Part shown: in pieces, positions 8,352-16,247 of the stretch
Numbering within the stretch: position 1 is the stretch's first letter
Layout of the letters: every line of letters starts with the position of its first letter
Source: Candidatus Agathobaculum pullistercoris
GTDB taxonomy: Bacteria > Bacillota > Clostridia > Oscillospirales > Butyricicoccaceae
Direction: 5' to 3'
NCBI GenBank assembly: GCA_019114345.1
Contig: DXFS01000084.1
Span: forward strand, 1 to 61,785
Length of the DNA stretch: 61,785 nucleotides
The notes under the pieces: model-generated
The model's database searches: none
What the model saw: the letters and a program-made list of their open reading frames with translations, nothing else
Told to the model about the DNA's origin: nothing
Position numbers and translations under genes: made by a program

Positions 8352-9749
8352 ATGAATCAAACCACCTTGAAATCCCCACCGGAAGCCAGCGGCAAGCTGG
8401 GCTGGGGCGTACGATTTGCCTATGGCTGCGGCGATACCGCGTGCAACCTGGTATTCGGCATGATGAGCACGATCCTCACCCTGTTCTATACGGACTATGC
8501 CGGCATCCCGGCGGCTACCGTCGGCCTTGTCATGCTGCTCAGCCGCGTATTTGACGGCGTATCCGATATGATCATGGGCGTGGTTGTCGAGCACACCCAC
8601 TCCAAATGGGGCAAATCCCGTCCCTGGCTGCTGTGGATGAGTGTCCCGTTTGCGATCAGCGCAGTGCTGCTGTTCACCGTCCCGCACACCACTGCGTTTT
8701 TGCAGTTCCTGTACATCTTTGTGACCTATAATTTCTGCACCACGGTCTGCTACACCGCGATCAACCTGCCGTACGGCTCGCTGTCCGCCATGATGACCCG
8801 AGACTCGGACGAGCGCGCTTACCTGAGCATCGTGCGCATGGGCCTGTCCCCGTTCGGCCGCATCCTCGCGGTTACCGTGTCGCTGCCGCTTATTCAGATC
8901 TTCGGCAACGACCAGATGGCTTGGGTCAAGACAATGAGCATCTGGGGCGTGCTGGCCGTCATTCTGCTGGTCATCAACTTTGCGTTCTGCAAGGAGACCG
9001 TGCAGATCGAGGCGGTCCAGAATCAGGCCAAGATCCCGCTCGGTAGATCGCTCAAGGCGCTGGCCACCAACCGTTACTTCTGGGCGATCCTGATCCTGTG
9101 GGCGATGCAGAACTCGATCTTTACCTTTACCGGCACCATTCTCCCGTATTACTGCCGCTATATCTTCGACAATGACACCTGGCTGTACTCCACCCTGTAT
9201 CTGGTCGAGACGCTGGTCCTCGTTGCAGGCACCTTCTGCAGCCCGATGCTGCTCAAGCGGTTCGGCAAGCGCAATATGTCCCTTGCCGGCGCGATCCTCG
9301 CCTTTGTCGGCCAGCTCGTGTTCTTCCTCAATCCGTACAGCGTCCAGTGGCTGTTCTTCAGCTGCATCGTGCGTGCCATCGGCCTGGCGCCGTTCAACTC
9401 TGTGGTATTCGGCATGCTGGGCGACGCGGTCGAATACGGCCAGTGGAAGACCCACGTCCGTCAGGAGAGCATGGTATTCGCAGGCGGTTCGGTCGGCGCA
9501 AAGGTTGGCGCAGGCCTGACCTCGTTCGCAATCACCTCCCTCCTCGGCCTTGCCGGGTTCATCAGCTCGACTACCGGCGGCACGGCTCAGCCGGACAGCG
9601 CGCTGAACATGATCGTCAATGTTTACAAGATCGGCCCGCTGGTGATCTGGGCGGTCATCATCATCGTACTGGCGCTGTATCAGCTGGATAAGAAGTACGA
9701 TCAGATCATGCAGGATCTGGCTGAGCGCGAAGCGCGCGGCGAAGTATAA
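8352..9749 (+). CDS. GPH-family (glycoside-pentoside-hexuronide) cation symporter
   Basis: The protein (~465 aa from ATG 8352, with AAAGGA 9 nt upstream; ATG 8343 is an alternative) has about 12 membrane helices of the MFS/MelB type. Family marks are YGCGDTACNLVF near the N-terminus, LLSRVFDGVSDMIMGVVVEHT with the cation-site Asp residues, and KWGKSRPWLLW in the first cytoplasmic loop. It takes up a sugar or glycoside with Na+ or H+. The next gene is the UroD-like enzyme, 121 bp downstream, and the pair is probably regulated by the divergent AraC proteins. Confidence 0.9.
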   Translation: MNQTTLKSPPEASGKLGWGVRFAYGCGDTACNLVFGMMSTILTLFYTDYAGIPAATVGLVMLLSRVFDGVSDMIMGVVVEHTHSKWGKSRPWLLWMSVPFAISAVLLFTVPHTTAFLQFLYIFVTYNFCTTVCYTAINLPYGSLSAMMTRDSDERAYLSIVRMGLSPFGRILAVTVSLPLIQIFGNDQMAWVKTMSIWGVLAVILLVINFAFCKETVQIEAVQNQAKIPLGRSLKALATNRYFWAILILWAMQNSIFTFTGTILPYYCRYIFDNDTWLYSTLYLVETLVLVAGTFCSPMLLKRFGKRNMSLAGAILAFVGQLVFFLNPYSVQWLFFSCIVRAIGLAPFNSVVFGMLGDAVEYGQWKTHVRQESMVFAGGSVGAKVGAGLTSFAITSLLGLAGFISSTTGGTAQPDSALNMIVNVYKIGPLVIWAVIIIVLALYQLDKKYDQIMQDLAEREARGEV

Positions 9750-9870
9750 CGCATATTTCCTCTCTCTCTGTCAAGCGTGCCTGCGCGGTGCTGCCCCATG
9801 GGGGTACGGCGCCGCGGCGGGGACGCGGAAACACCCCATACCCGCCATCATGCATAAGGAGACATGACAT

Positions 9871-11184
9871 ATGATTACTGCAAACGAACGCGAAGTCATC
9901 CGCGATCTGGCCAAACGTCTGGCCGAGCTGGCAAACCAGCCCATCATGGAAGAGCGCCGCAAGCTGTGGTATGCGCACAACGACCTCAAAACCGATCAGC
10001 CGGTGATCGACTGCTCGCCTGAGGGGGCATGGCGCGAGATCGTCACCCCGGAGAGCCTTGTGTGCGAGGATCCGGTCGCCCGCGAGATCGAGTGGACGCT
10101 GCGCGCGCGCATCTACCGCGCCGAGGTTATCAACGACGACGTGCCGGCAGAGATGCGCTGGGACTGCCGCAAGCGCATTTCGGATACCGGATGGTCGATT
10201 GAGGGCCGTCAGGCGCACAATGCGTTTACCAACGAGTCCGTGCATGTGCCGACCATTTCGACCATTAACCCGTTCTGGCGCAAGGATTACAAGTTCGACG
10301 AGACCGCGGCCGAGTTCGACCCGCTGATCTCGGACGACGAGATGGAAGAGGGCGGCATCGAAGAGCTGCTCGTTGCTCCCAAGGTGATTTACGACGAGGA
10401 AGGCTCCAAGCGCGACCTCGAGATCCATCAGGACCTGCTGGGCGACATTCTGGATGTGCACTGGTGCGGCAATACCTACATCGCCTTCTCGTGGATGGAG
10501 ACCTACACCAAGATCCGCGGCTATGAGAGCGCGCTGTATGACCTGTATGACTATCCGGATCAGATGCACGCCATTCTGCGTGTGCTCGAGAAGGGCTACC
10601 TCAATCTCTACCAGCAGCAGCTCGACATGGGCCTGCTCGAAATGAACAACGGCTGCCAGTACAACGGCACGGGTGGCTACGGCTACACCCATGACCTGCC
10701 CGACCTCAAGCCGGGCGACGAACTCACCTTCAAGAACCTGTGGGCGTATGCCGAGTCTCAGGAGTTTGTTTCGGTATCGCCCGAGATGACCAAGGAGTTT
10801 GCGATCGACTACGAGAGCCGCCTGCTGTCCAACTTCGGCCTGTCGGCGTACGGCTGCTGCGACAACCTCGAAAAGAAGCTGCCGGACGTGCTCAAGATCC
10901 CGAACATCCGCCGCATTTCGGTATCGCCGTGGGCGGACGTGGCATCCATGCGCGACCAGATCGGCATGAAGGCGATCTTCTCGTGCAAGCCCAACCCGTC
11001 GCTGATCACGAACGGCTGGGATGAGGATCTGATGCGCAAGAACACCATGCAGCTCATGACCGACGGCAAGGGCACGGCGTTCGAGATCATCCTCAAGGAC
11101 ACCCATACCATCGGCCACGATCCGATGCGGTTCCGCAAGTGGACCGACATGTGCCGCGAGTGCATCTCCAAGATTTACGGCTGA
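9871..11184 (+). CDS. Uroporphyrinogen decarboxylase-like (URO-D superfamily) protein
   Basis: The 437-aa protein resembles the URO-D/corrinoid methyltransferase TIM-barrel superfamily. The C-terminal half carries AYGCCDNLEKKLPDVLKIPNIRRISVSPWADV, listed here as separate segments YGCCDNL and RRISVSPWADV. There is a metal-type Cys-Cys pair, and a closing KWTDMCREC segment. It is not the haem enzyme: it stands alone, without hem genes, next to a sugar-type transporter. No corrinoid protein gene is in the window. A role in breakdown or demethylation of the imported compound is plausible but unproven. ATG at 9871 follows AAGGAGA. Confidence 0.72.
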   Translation: MITANEREVIRDLAKRLAELANQPIMEERRKLWYAHNDLKTDQPVIDCSPEGAWREIVTPESLVCEDPVAREIEWTLRARIYRAEVINDDVPAEMRWDCRKRISDTGWSIEGRQAHNAFTNESVHVPTISTINPFWRKDYKFDETAAEFDPLISDDEMEEGGIEELLVAPKVIYDEEGSKRDLEIHQDLLGDILDVHWCGNTYIAFSWMETYTKIRGYESALYDLYDYPDQMHAILRVLEKGYLNLYQQQLDMGLLEMNNGCQYNGTGGYGYTHDLPDLKPGDELTFKNLWAYAESQEFVSVSPEMTKEFAIDYESRLLSNFGLSAYGCCDNLEKKLPDVLKIPNIRRISVSPWADVASMRDQIGMKAIFSCKPNPSLITNGWDEDLMRKNTMQLMTDGKGTAFEIILKDTHTIGHDPMRFRKWTDMCRECISKIYG

Positions 11185-11314
11185 GCATCACACATTACAT
11201 ATCATATATCACAGCAAGGGGACGGCTGCTGCGGCAGCCGTTCCTTTGTTTGTTTCGCGGGGCAGAACGTGGTATACTGGAAGCAACAGTATGGGCAGAG
11301 AAAGGATGATCAGG

Positions 11315-12076
11315 ATGCTGGACAGAATCACAGCAGTATACTTCAGTCCTACGGGCGGTACGCGCCGGGCAGCGCTGCTGCTGGCGGGAAACATTGCGCG
11401 TACGGTGCAGGAGGCCGACCTTTGCCGGCCGGACGCGCAGGTACATTCGTTTGGGAAGGACGATGTGGTGCTCATTGCAGGGCCGGTTTACGGAGGACGG
11501 CTTCCGGCGCTGATGGCAGAAAGGCTGCGGGCGTGCCAGGGCGGCGGGGCGCGTGTGATCGCCGCGGCGGTTTACGGCGGCCGCGCGTATGAGGATGCGC
11601 TCGTCGAGCTGGATGACCTGCTGGCAGCACAGGGGTTCCGTGTGATCGCTTCCGCCGCTTTGCTGGCGGAGCACTCGATCGTGCGTCCGCTTGCAGCCGG
11701 CCGCCCGGACGCACAGGATGCGGCGCAGCTGGCGGATTTCGGCGCACGTATCGCGGCCAAGATTGAGCAGGGAGGGACGGATGCACCGCATGCGCCGGGT
11801 AACCGTCCCTATAAGAAATGGGCGGGCATGCCTACTGCTCCGCAGGTAACGGAAGCCTGCAATGCATGCGGCACCTGCGCGCGGGAGTGCCCGGCAGGTG
11901 CGATTTCGCCTGAAAATCCGGCGCAGACAGATGCGGCGAAATGCATCACTTGCATGCGATGCGTGGCGGTGTGTCCGCAGAAGGCACGTTCCCTGCCCGC
12001 GCCGGTTTTGCAAATGCTTTCGCAGAAGCTCGCCCCGTTTATGGAAAAACGGCAGGAAAACGAACTGTACTTATAA
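11315..12076 (+). CDS. EFR1-type flavodoxin-ferredoxin fusion
   Basis: The 253-aa protein has an N-terminal flavodoxin-like domain (AVYFSPTGGTRRAA is the FMN phosphate loop; PVYGGRLP follows) and a C-terminal bacterial ferredoxin domain with two CxxCxxCxxxC clusters (CNACGTCARECP and CITCMRCVAVCP). It should shuttle electrons between low-potential donors and an unknown acceptor in the cytoplasm. ATG at 11315 follows AAAGGA at an 8-nt gap; ATG 11306 is in frame but too close to the ribosome site. It is monocistronic, ending at a terminator shared with the convergent ATPase gene. Confidence 0.88.
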   Translation: MLDRITAVYFSPTGGTRRAALLLAGNIARTVQEADLCRPDAQVHSFGKDDVVLIAGPVYGGRLPALMAERLRACQGGGARVIAAAVYGGRAYEDALVELDDLLAAQGFRVIASAALLAEHSIVRPLAAGRPDAQDAAQLADFGARIAAKIEQGGTDAPHAPGNRPYKKWAGMPTAPQVTEACNACGTCARECPAGAISPENPAQTDAAKCITCMRCVAVCPQKARSLPAPVLQMLSQKLAPFMEKRQENELYL

Positions 12077-12082
12077 AAGAGA

Positions 12083-12120
12083 GGGGCTGCGGACCTGATC
12101 AGGTTCGCAGCCCCTTTGCA
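12083..12120. terminator. Long bidirectional terminator hairpin
   Basis: The stem GGGGCTGCG / CGCAGCCCC extends through a G-T pair into ACCTGATCAGGT, giving a 32-nt hairpin, followed by TTTGCATTT on plus and by TCTCTTTTAT on minus. It lies between the EFR1 and ATPase stop codons. Confidence 0.75.
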
Positions 12121-12130
12121 TTTGCTGTAT

Positions 12131-14227
12131 TTACGTCTGCTCCGCCGCCGCGGGTGGGAGCAGGTTTGTCATGCTGCGCAGGCTGATGCCCAGCGTGGAC
12201 AGGTTGTGCAGCATGGCGGAGGAGGCCGGGGCGAGCACGCCTGCAACGCCCAGCCCGATCAGCGTGCTGTTGAAGCCGATCACAAAGCGGTAGTTACTGT
12301 GGATGCGGCGCATCAGGCGCTGCGCGATGCACCGCAGTGTGACCAGCTCGAACAGGCTGTCCGCCGCGATAGTGATGTCCGCGATCTCGCGGGCAATGGC
12401 CGCTCCGTCGCTGATGGCGATGCCGACATCCGCCGCGGACAGGGCAGGAGAGTCGTTGATGCCGTCGCCGATCATGATGACCGTGCGCCCCGCTGCACGC
12501 TCGGCTTCGACAAAACGCGCCTTGTCCTCAGGCAATACCTCGGCGCGGTAATCGTCCACACCGACCTCAGCCGCAATGGCCGCTGCGGTGCGTGCGCTGT
12601 CACCGGTCAGCATGACCGTGCGTTTGATGCCTAGGCTGCGCAGCGCCTGCATGGCAGCGCGGGCCTCCTCACGCAGCGGGTCGGAGATGCAGATGACTGC
12701 CGCAAGCTCGCCGCCGATGGCAAGGTACAGATGCGAGTATGCGGGCGGCAGTGCGTCGAACGCGTCCTGCTCCCCGGCGGGGATGGCGCATTTTTCGTCC
12801 TCAAAGACGAAATGCGCGCTGCCGATGATGACCTTTTCGCCGTCTACCGTGCTGGAAATACCGTGTGCGACCAGGTATTCCACCTGCGAGTGCATCTCTT
12901 CGTGTGCGAGATTGCGCTCTTTGGCTGCACGCACGACCGCATTTGCCATCGAGTGCGGGAAGTGTTCTTCCAGACAGGCGGCAACGCGCAGCATCTCGCG
13001 CTCGCTGCGCCCGCCGAACGGGATGACCTGCGCCACCCGCGGGCAGGCGTGGGTCAGCGTGCCGGTTTTGTCAAAGATGACGGTATCCGCTTCGGCCACG
13101 GCCTCCAGGAATTTGCCGCCCTTGACCGTGATGTGCCGTTCGCCGGCCTCGCGCATGGCGGACAGCACTGCCAGCGGCATGGCGAGCTTGAGCGCGCATG
13201 AGAAATCCACCATCAGCACGGACAGCGCGCGGGTGACATTGCGTGTGAGTCCGAGGCTGAGCACGCTGCCCGCAAGCGTATAGGGTACGAGTTTGTCCGC
13301 CAGATGGGAAGCGCGGCTCTCCGCTGCGCTCTTGAGTTGCTCGGACTGCTCGATCATCCGGACGATCTTGTCATACCGACTGTCGCCTGCGTGCTGGGTG
13401 ACCTCGATCACGCAGTCCCCTTCTTCCACGACCGTCCCCGCGTAGACATGGGTGCCCGGCCGCTTGGCGACCGGCAGGGACTCGCCGGTGAGCGAGGCCT
13501 GGTTGACCATGACCTCGCCCTCGGCCACGCGGCCGTCCAGCGGGATGACGCCGCCCATGCGTACCGCGATGCGGTCGCCCTCTGCGATCTGTGCAATGGG
13601 GACGAGCACATCGCCGCCCTCGGCCTTAAGCCATACGCGGTCGACGTTCAGCGACATGCAGCGCGCAAGGTCGTCCACCGACTTTTTATGCGTCCACTCT
13701 TCGAGCAGCTCGCCCAGTTCGAGCAGGAACATGACCGAGCCCGCGGTGCCGAAGTCGCGCCGCGCCATGGACAGGCCGATCGATAGCGCATCGAGCAGTT
13801 CGACCCGGAGCTGTCCGCGCAGCAGGCGGCGCAGGCCGCGCCGCAGGAATGGAACGGACAGCCAGCACACGCGCGCGATCTGCAGCGGCGCAGGCAGGAA
13901 GAGCGCGCAGGCAGCCTTGGCGAGCACCTTGCCGACCAGCTTTTCCTGATACTGGCGGTTGAGCGCGCGGCTGCTGTACAGTGGAGCGAGCGCCAAGACC
14001 TGCGGCGCGTCATAGCGGAAGCGGGCGACGGCCTCCAGCACCGCGGCGCGGCTGCCGGTGTAGCGGATGACCGCGCAGCAGGTGCGCTCGTGTACGGCGG
14101 CCTGCGTCACGCCTGCCTGCGTTTGCAGGTACGCTTCGAGCAGGTCGGCCTGCTCGAGCGTCATGCGGCGCTGGGCGAGCCGGATGCGCAGCCGTCCGCG
14201 GCTTTCGTGAACAATGGTTGCTTTCAT
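12131..14227 (-). CDS. P-type metal ATPase with FSC instead of CPC motif
   Basis: The 698-aa protein has an N-terminal HMA_2-like domain without CxxC (residues 1-70, SRGRLRIRL), a TGES actuator motif, phosphorylation site Asp386 in DKTGT and hinge GDGINDSPAL. The metal-site helix reads DFSCALKLAMP, so Phe342-Ser343-Cys344 replaces the Cys-Pro-Cys of typical P1B pumps. The last helix has LHNLSTLGISL. These traits define a separate Firmicute subgroup of unknown metal. It follows the DUF6110 gene; the ATG is after GGAGG. A terminator-like hairpin lies just upstream and may lower its expression. Confidence 0.88.
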   Translation of the reverse strand: MKATIVHESRGRLRIRLAQRRMTLEQADLLEAYLQTQAGVTQAAVHERTCCAVIRYTGSRAAVLEAVARFRYDAPQVLALAPLYSSRALNRQYQEKLVGKVLAKAACALFLPAPLQIARVCWLSVPFLRRGLRRLLRGQLRVELLDALSIGLSMARRDFGTAGSVMFLLELGELLEEWTHKKSVDDLARCMSLNVDRVWLKAEGGDVLVPIAQIAEGDRIAVRMGGVIPLDGRVAEGEVMVNQASLTGESLPVAKRPGTHVYAGTVVEEGDCVIEVTQHAGDSRYDKIVRMIEQSEQLKSAAESRASHLADKLVPYTLAGSVLSLGLTRNVTRALSVLMVDFSCALKLAMPLAVLSAMREAGERHITVKGGKFLEAVAEADTVIFDKTGTLTHACPRVAQVIPFGGRSEREMLRVAACLEEHFPHSMANAVVRAAKERNLAHEEMHSQVEYLVAHGISSTVDGEKVIIGSAHFVFEDEKCAIPAGEQDAFDALPPAYSHLYLAIGGELAAVICISDPLREEARAAMQALRSLGIKRTVMLTGDSARTAAAIAAEVGVDDYRAEVLPEDKARFVEAERAAGRTVIMIGDGINDSPALSAADVGIAISDGAAIAREIADITIAADSLFELVTLRCIAQRLMRRIHSNYRFVIGFNSTLIGLGVAGVLAPASSAMLHNLSTLGISLRSMTNLLPPAAAEQT

Positions 14228-14242
14228 GTGTTACCTCCAAAC

Positions 14243-14279
14243 GGGAAAAAAGAGGGCCGTCCGTACGTCCCTCTTCCCG
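14243..14279 (-). terminator. Intra-operon terminator/attenuator hairpin
   Basis: On the minus strand GGGAAGAGGG pairs with CCCTCTTTTTTCCC around a 12-nt loop containing GTAC, and the 3' arm itself carries six T. It sits between DUF6110 and ATPase genes, so it probably gives partial termination. Confidence 0.55.
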
Positions 14280-14295
14280 ACAAAACCAATATTGC

Positions 14296-14574
14296 TTATT
14301 CCTCGGAGACGGCCTTCTCTGCGCAGTCCTCGATGGCAGCAGACTCTTCCTGCGCCGCACGGGCCTCGTTGATATCCTGCGCGGAAGCGAGGATATCCGC
14401 CGCGTTTTCCTGTACGCTGGTCACGGTACCCATGACCGAGTCCTTCATGCGCAGCGCAGCTGCAGCCGCATGGGTATAGACCTTTTTCGCGTCCTTGCTG
14501 GACAGCAGCTTGATGCCGGCCGAACCGAACAATACGCCGCCGGCAAATACCGCCAGATTCTTATAAATGTTCAT
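14296..14574 (-). CDS. DUF6110 family protein
   Basis: The 92-aa protein has an N-terminal hydrophobic segment (FAGGVLFGSAGIKLL), a Lys-rich stretch SSKDAKKVYTHAAAAALRMKD, split in the protein by a helix turn, and an acidic helical tail rich in Glu and Ala. This matches the DUF6110 pattern seen beside HMA_2/P-type ATPase genes in Firmicutes. Function is unknown. Its constant link to the pump suggests an accessory membrane subunit. It follows a 26-aa membrane peptide gene by 19 bp. Confidence 0.8.
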   Translation of the reverse strand: MNIYKNLAVFAGGVLFGSAGIKLLSSKDAKKVYTHAAAAALRMKDSVMGTVTSVQENAADILASAQDINEARAAQEESAAIEDCAEKAVSEE

Positions 14575-14593
14575 GATGATTCCTCCCAGTATG

Positions 14594-14674
14594 TCATTTG
14601 CGCTTGTATCCCGTGATCATGACCATGATCATGCAGATCACCGCGCCCCAGGCCCAAAAACGATGCTGTTTCAA
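14594..14674 (-). CDS. 26-residue single-helix membrane miniprotein
   Basis: A TTG codon at 14674 lies 7 nt after GGGAGG on the minus strand and opens a 26-codon frame. It reads basic residues, then Trp-Ala-Trp, then a hydrophobic core (GAVICMIMVMITG), then a basic end (YKRK). That is a textbook single-pass miniprotein. It lies between the AraC regulator and DUF6110 genes in the same orientation, so it is probably part of the FSC-ATPase operon, as a small regulator or subunit of the pump. It is below the usual gene-caller cut-off. Confidence 0.6.
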   Translation of the reverse strand: MKQHRFWAWGAVICMIMVMITGYKRK

Positions 14675-14689
14675 GGCAAACACCTCCCG

Positions 14690-14705
14690 GATCGTTTGGA
14701 CGATC
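14690..14705. promoter_or_regulatory. Short inverted repeat upstream of the miniprotein gene
   Basis: GATCG-N6-CGATC lies 16 bp before the TTG start of the miniprotein, with CGTTCG following. It could be an operator for the upstream AraC-type regulator or a leader hairpin; no clear promoter is visible. Confidence 0.3.
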
Positions 14706-14743
14706 GTTCGTTCCTTTAAGGATAGCATGGGCTGGGAAATCAT

Positions 14744-15700
14744 TCACTCGGATTTGGACAGAAACACGCGGTTTTGGTTTTTTTCCTCGCGAGACAGGCG
14801 CCGGAACTGTGACGGCGTCAAATGGAACCGCCGCTTGAAGGCCACGCCGAACTGGCTGGCGCTGGTGTAGCCGACCGCCGCGGCGACCTCCGTCACCGGC
14901 AGGCGGCCTTCGCGCAGCAGCGCAGCTGCTTTTTGCACGCGGCATTCCAGCAGGTACTGGTGCAGCGGGCGGCCGTACAGCTGCCGGAAACAGTCTTTCA
15001 GCGCCGTAGGGGAGGTGTGGAAACGCGCGGCGAGCTGCGCGATGGTCATGGGCTCGGACAGGTGGGCCACCATGTACTCCTGCACCTGCTGTGCGATACC
15101 GGCTTGGTAGCGGTCGTGATAAGGCGGCGCGGACGACGGAGCAGGCAGCAGCGCATTGTCGCTGCACAGCAGATAGAGCAGTTCGGTTGCCTTGAGCACG
15201 CTGTATCGCGCGCGGTCTTCTGCGGGAAGCGGCCGCAATGCGGCGGACACTGCATCCGTCCAGGCGGAATCGCGGATCACAGCCGAGCCGCCATGCGCCT
15301 GCATCAGGCTGCGGACCTGCGCAGTATCCAACTGCAGCCCGCCAAGCAGCGCGCACAGCCGGGCGAGGCTCTCCCGCGCAGCTGCTGCATCCACAGTGAC
15401 CAGTTCGCCGCCCAGCCGCCCCTTGGGAAAGGACAGACGGTGGATATTGCTGCTGTCCGATACCAGCAGGATGCTGCCCTCCTGCAGACTGAGTACGCGC
15501 CTGTCCCGCCTTTCCAGCCGCAGGCTGCCGGACAGGCAGAACAGCAGTTCGAAATGCAGCCGATCCAGCACAGGTATGGCTGCCGGATCGGATAACGCGC
15601 AGTCAAAGCTGCACGCACGCACGCCTTCCATCACCTCGTCCCAGCGGATGCGGCCGGACAGTGCGCCTCCAGCGTCCGGTGTCAACAGCGTTTCCAACAA
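14744..15700 (-). CDS. AraC-family regulator of the FSC-ATPase locus
   Basis: The protein is ~318 aa from a TTG at 15700, six bases after GGGAGGA; another TTG at 15715 has no ribosome site. The N-terminal ~150 residues look like a ligand-sensing domain. The C-terminus has two HTH motifs (MTIAQLAARFHTSPTALKDCF and AAAVGYTSASQFGVAFKRRF, given with the first Met as anchor). It resembles the PchR/YbtA-like group that answers to metals or siderophores, which fits the metal-pump context; that link is inference. It is co-oriented with the downstream miniprotein, DUF6110 and ATPase genes. Confidence 0.82.
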   Translation of the reverse strand: MLETLLTPDAGGALSGRIRWDEVMEGVRACSFDCALSDPAAIPVLDRLHFELLFCLSGSLRLERRDRRVLSLQEGSILLVSDSSNIHRLSFPKGRLGGELVTVDAAAARESLARLCALLGGLQLDTAQVRSLMQAHGGSAVIRDSAWTDAVSAALRPLPAEDRARYSVLKATELLYLLCSDNALLPAPSSAPPYHDRYQAGIAQQVQEYMVAHLSEPMTIAQLAARFHTSPTALKDCFRQLYGRPLHQYLLECRVQKAAALLREGRLPVTEVAAAVGYTSASQFGVAFKRRFHLTPSQFRRLSREEKNQNRVFLSKSE

Positions 15701-15754
15701 AATGAGTCCTCCCAAATAGTAAAATCGCGCAGAGTGAGTCCGTGCATGGCAGAA

Positions 15755-15772
15755 GGTTAGACAAAACTAACC
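15755..15772. promoter_or_regulatory. Operator-like inverted repeat GGTTAG-N6-CTAACC
   Basis: GGTTAG ACAAAA CTAACC lies 54 bp before the AraC start. On the minus strand TTGCCG (15783-15778) and TAACCT (15759-15754) are 18 bp apart, so the repeat could cover the -10. The same six-base arms with the same 6-bp gap occur at the HMA promoter. Confidence 0.6.
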
Positions 15773-15811
15773 GATAGCGGCAAAACGAGCTGTCTGCCGG
15801 GCTGCCCGGCC

Positions 15812-16066
15812 TTAATGGAACAGGCCGAACAGCCCCTTTTTCTCATAGGGCCCGCTGGTAAATGAGGTCATCTCGTAGCCGGCTTGGCGGATCACGTCCC
15901 GCAGTGCCTGCTCGCCGACCGGCTGCTCAGACAGGATAACGGTCTGGTTTTTGGTGTGTGACGAGGTCACCTTTTTCACCGGAAACGCCTTGCGCACAGC
16001 GTCATTGACATGCGCCTCGCACATCCCGCACTGCATTCCCTCGACCCCGACGGTGATTTTAACCAT
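15812..16066 (-). CDS. Small HMA-domain metal-binding protein
   Basis: The 84-aa protein is a single heavy-metal-associated ferredoxin-like fold: MVKITVGVEGMQCGMCEAHV with the Cys-Gly-Met-Cys metal site, then VRKAFPVKKVTSSHTKNQTVIL and a Phe/Gly-rich end. CopZ-like chaperones carry a similar MxCxxC loop. It is the first gene of the minus-strand metal locus. The ATG at 16066 is 9 nt after AGGAG. It may deliver metal to, or sequester metal for, the FSC-type pump. Its promoter carries the GGTTAG operator, tying it to the AraC/ATPase group. Confidence 0.85.
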   Translation of the reverse strand: MVKITVGVEGMQCGMCEAHVNDAVRKAFPVKKVTSSHTKNQTVILSEQPVGEQALRDVIRQAGYEMTSFTSGPYEKKGLFGLFH

Positions 16067-16105
16067 ATCGATGCACTCCTTTTCGGCTCCCTGCGTTTCC
16101 GGACA

Positions 16106-16156
16106 GAGGTTAGTGATTGCTAACCTCAATATAGCACGAAACGCGGCGGGATGCAA
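16106..16156 (-). promoter_or_regulatory. HMA gene promoter with abutting operator
   Basis: On the minus strand TTGCAT (16156-16151) and TATATT (16133-16128) are 17 bp apart. Directly after the -10, GAGGTTAG-N6-CTAACCTC (16106-16127) is a perfect 8-6-8 inverted repeat covering the start site, as expected for a repressor. The core equals the repeat at 15755-15772. Confidence 0.75.
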
Positions 16157-16180
16157 GAGGAAAATCCGGCGGATTTGCGA

Positions 16181-16209
16181 TTGACTTTGCCGGGGCAGAG
16201 GACTAATAT
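16181..16209 (+). promoter_or_regulatory. Promoter of the MATE gene
   Basis: TTGACT (16181-16186) and TAATAT (16204-16209) are 17 bp apart. The promoter starts only 25 bp from the divergent HMA -35, so the two share upstream DNA. Confidence 0.7.
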
Positions 16210-16247
16210 TATATGGCATTTGGAAATGGTACGGGGGCATATGGGAA

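Noticed and set aside
15812-16240. Longer N-terminus for the HMA protein
   Set aside because: It would cross the promoter and operator; the ATG at 16066 has a ribosome site and begins the HMA fold.
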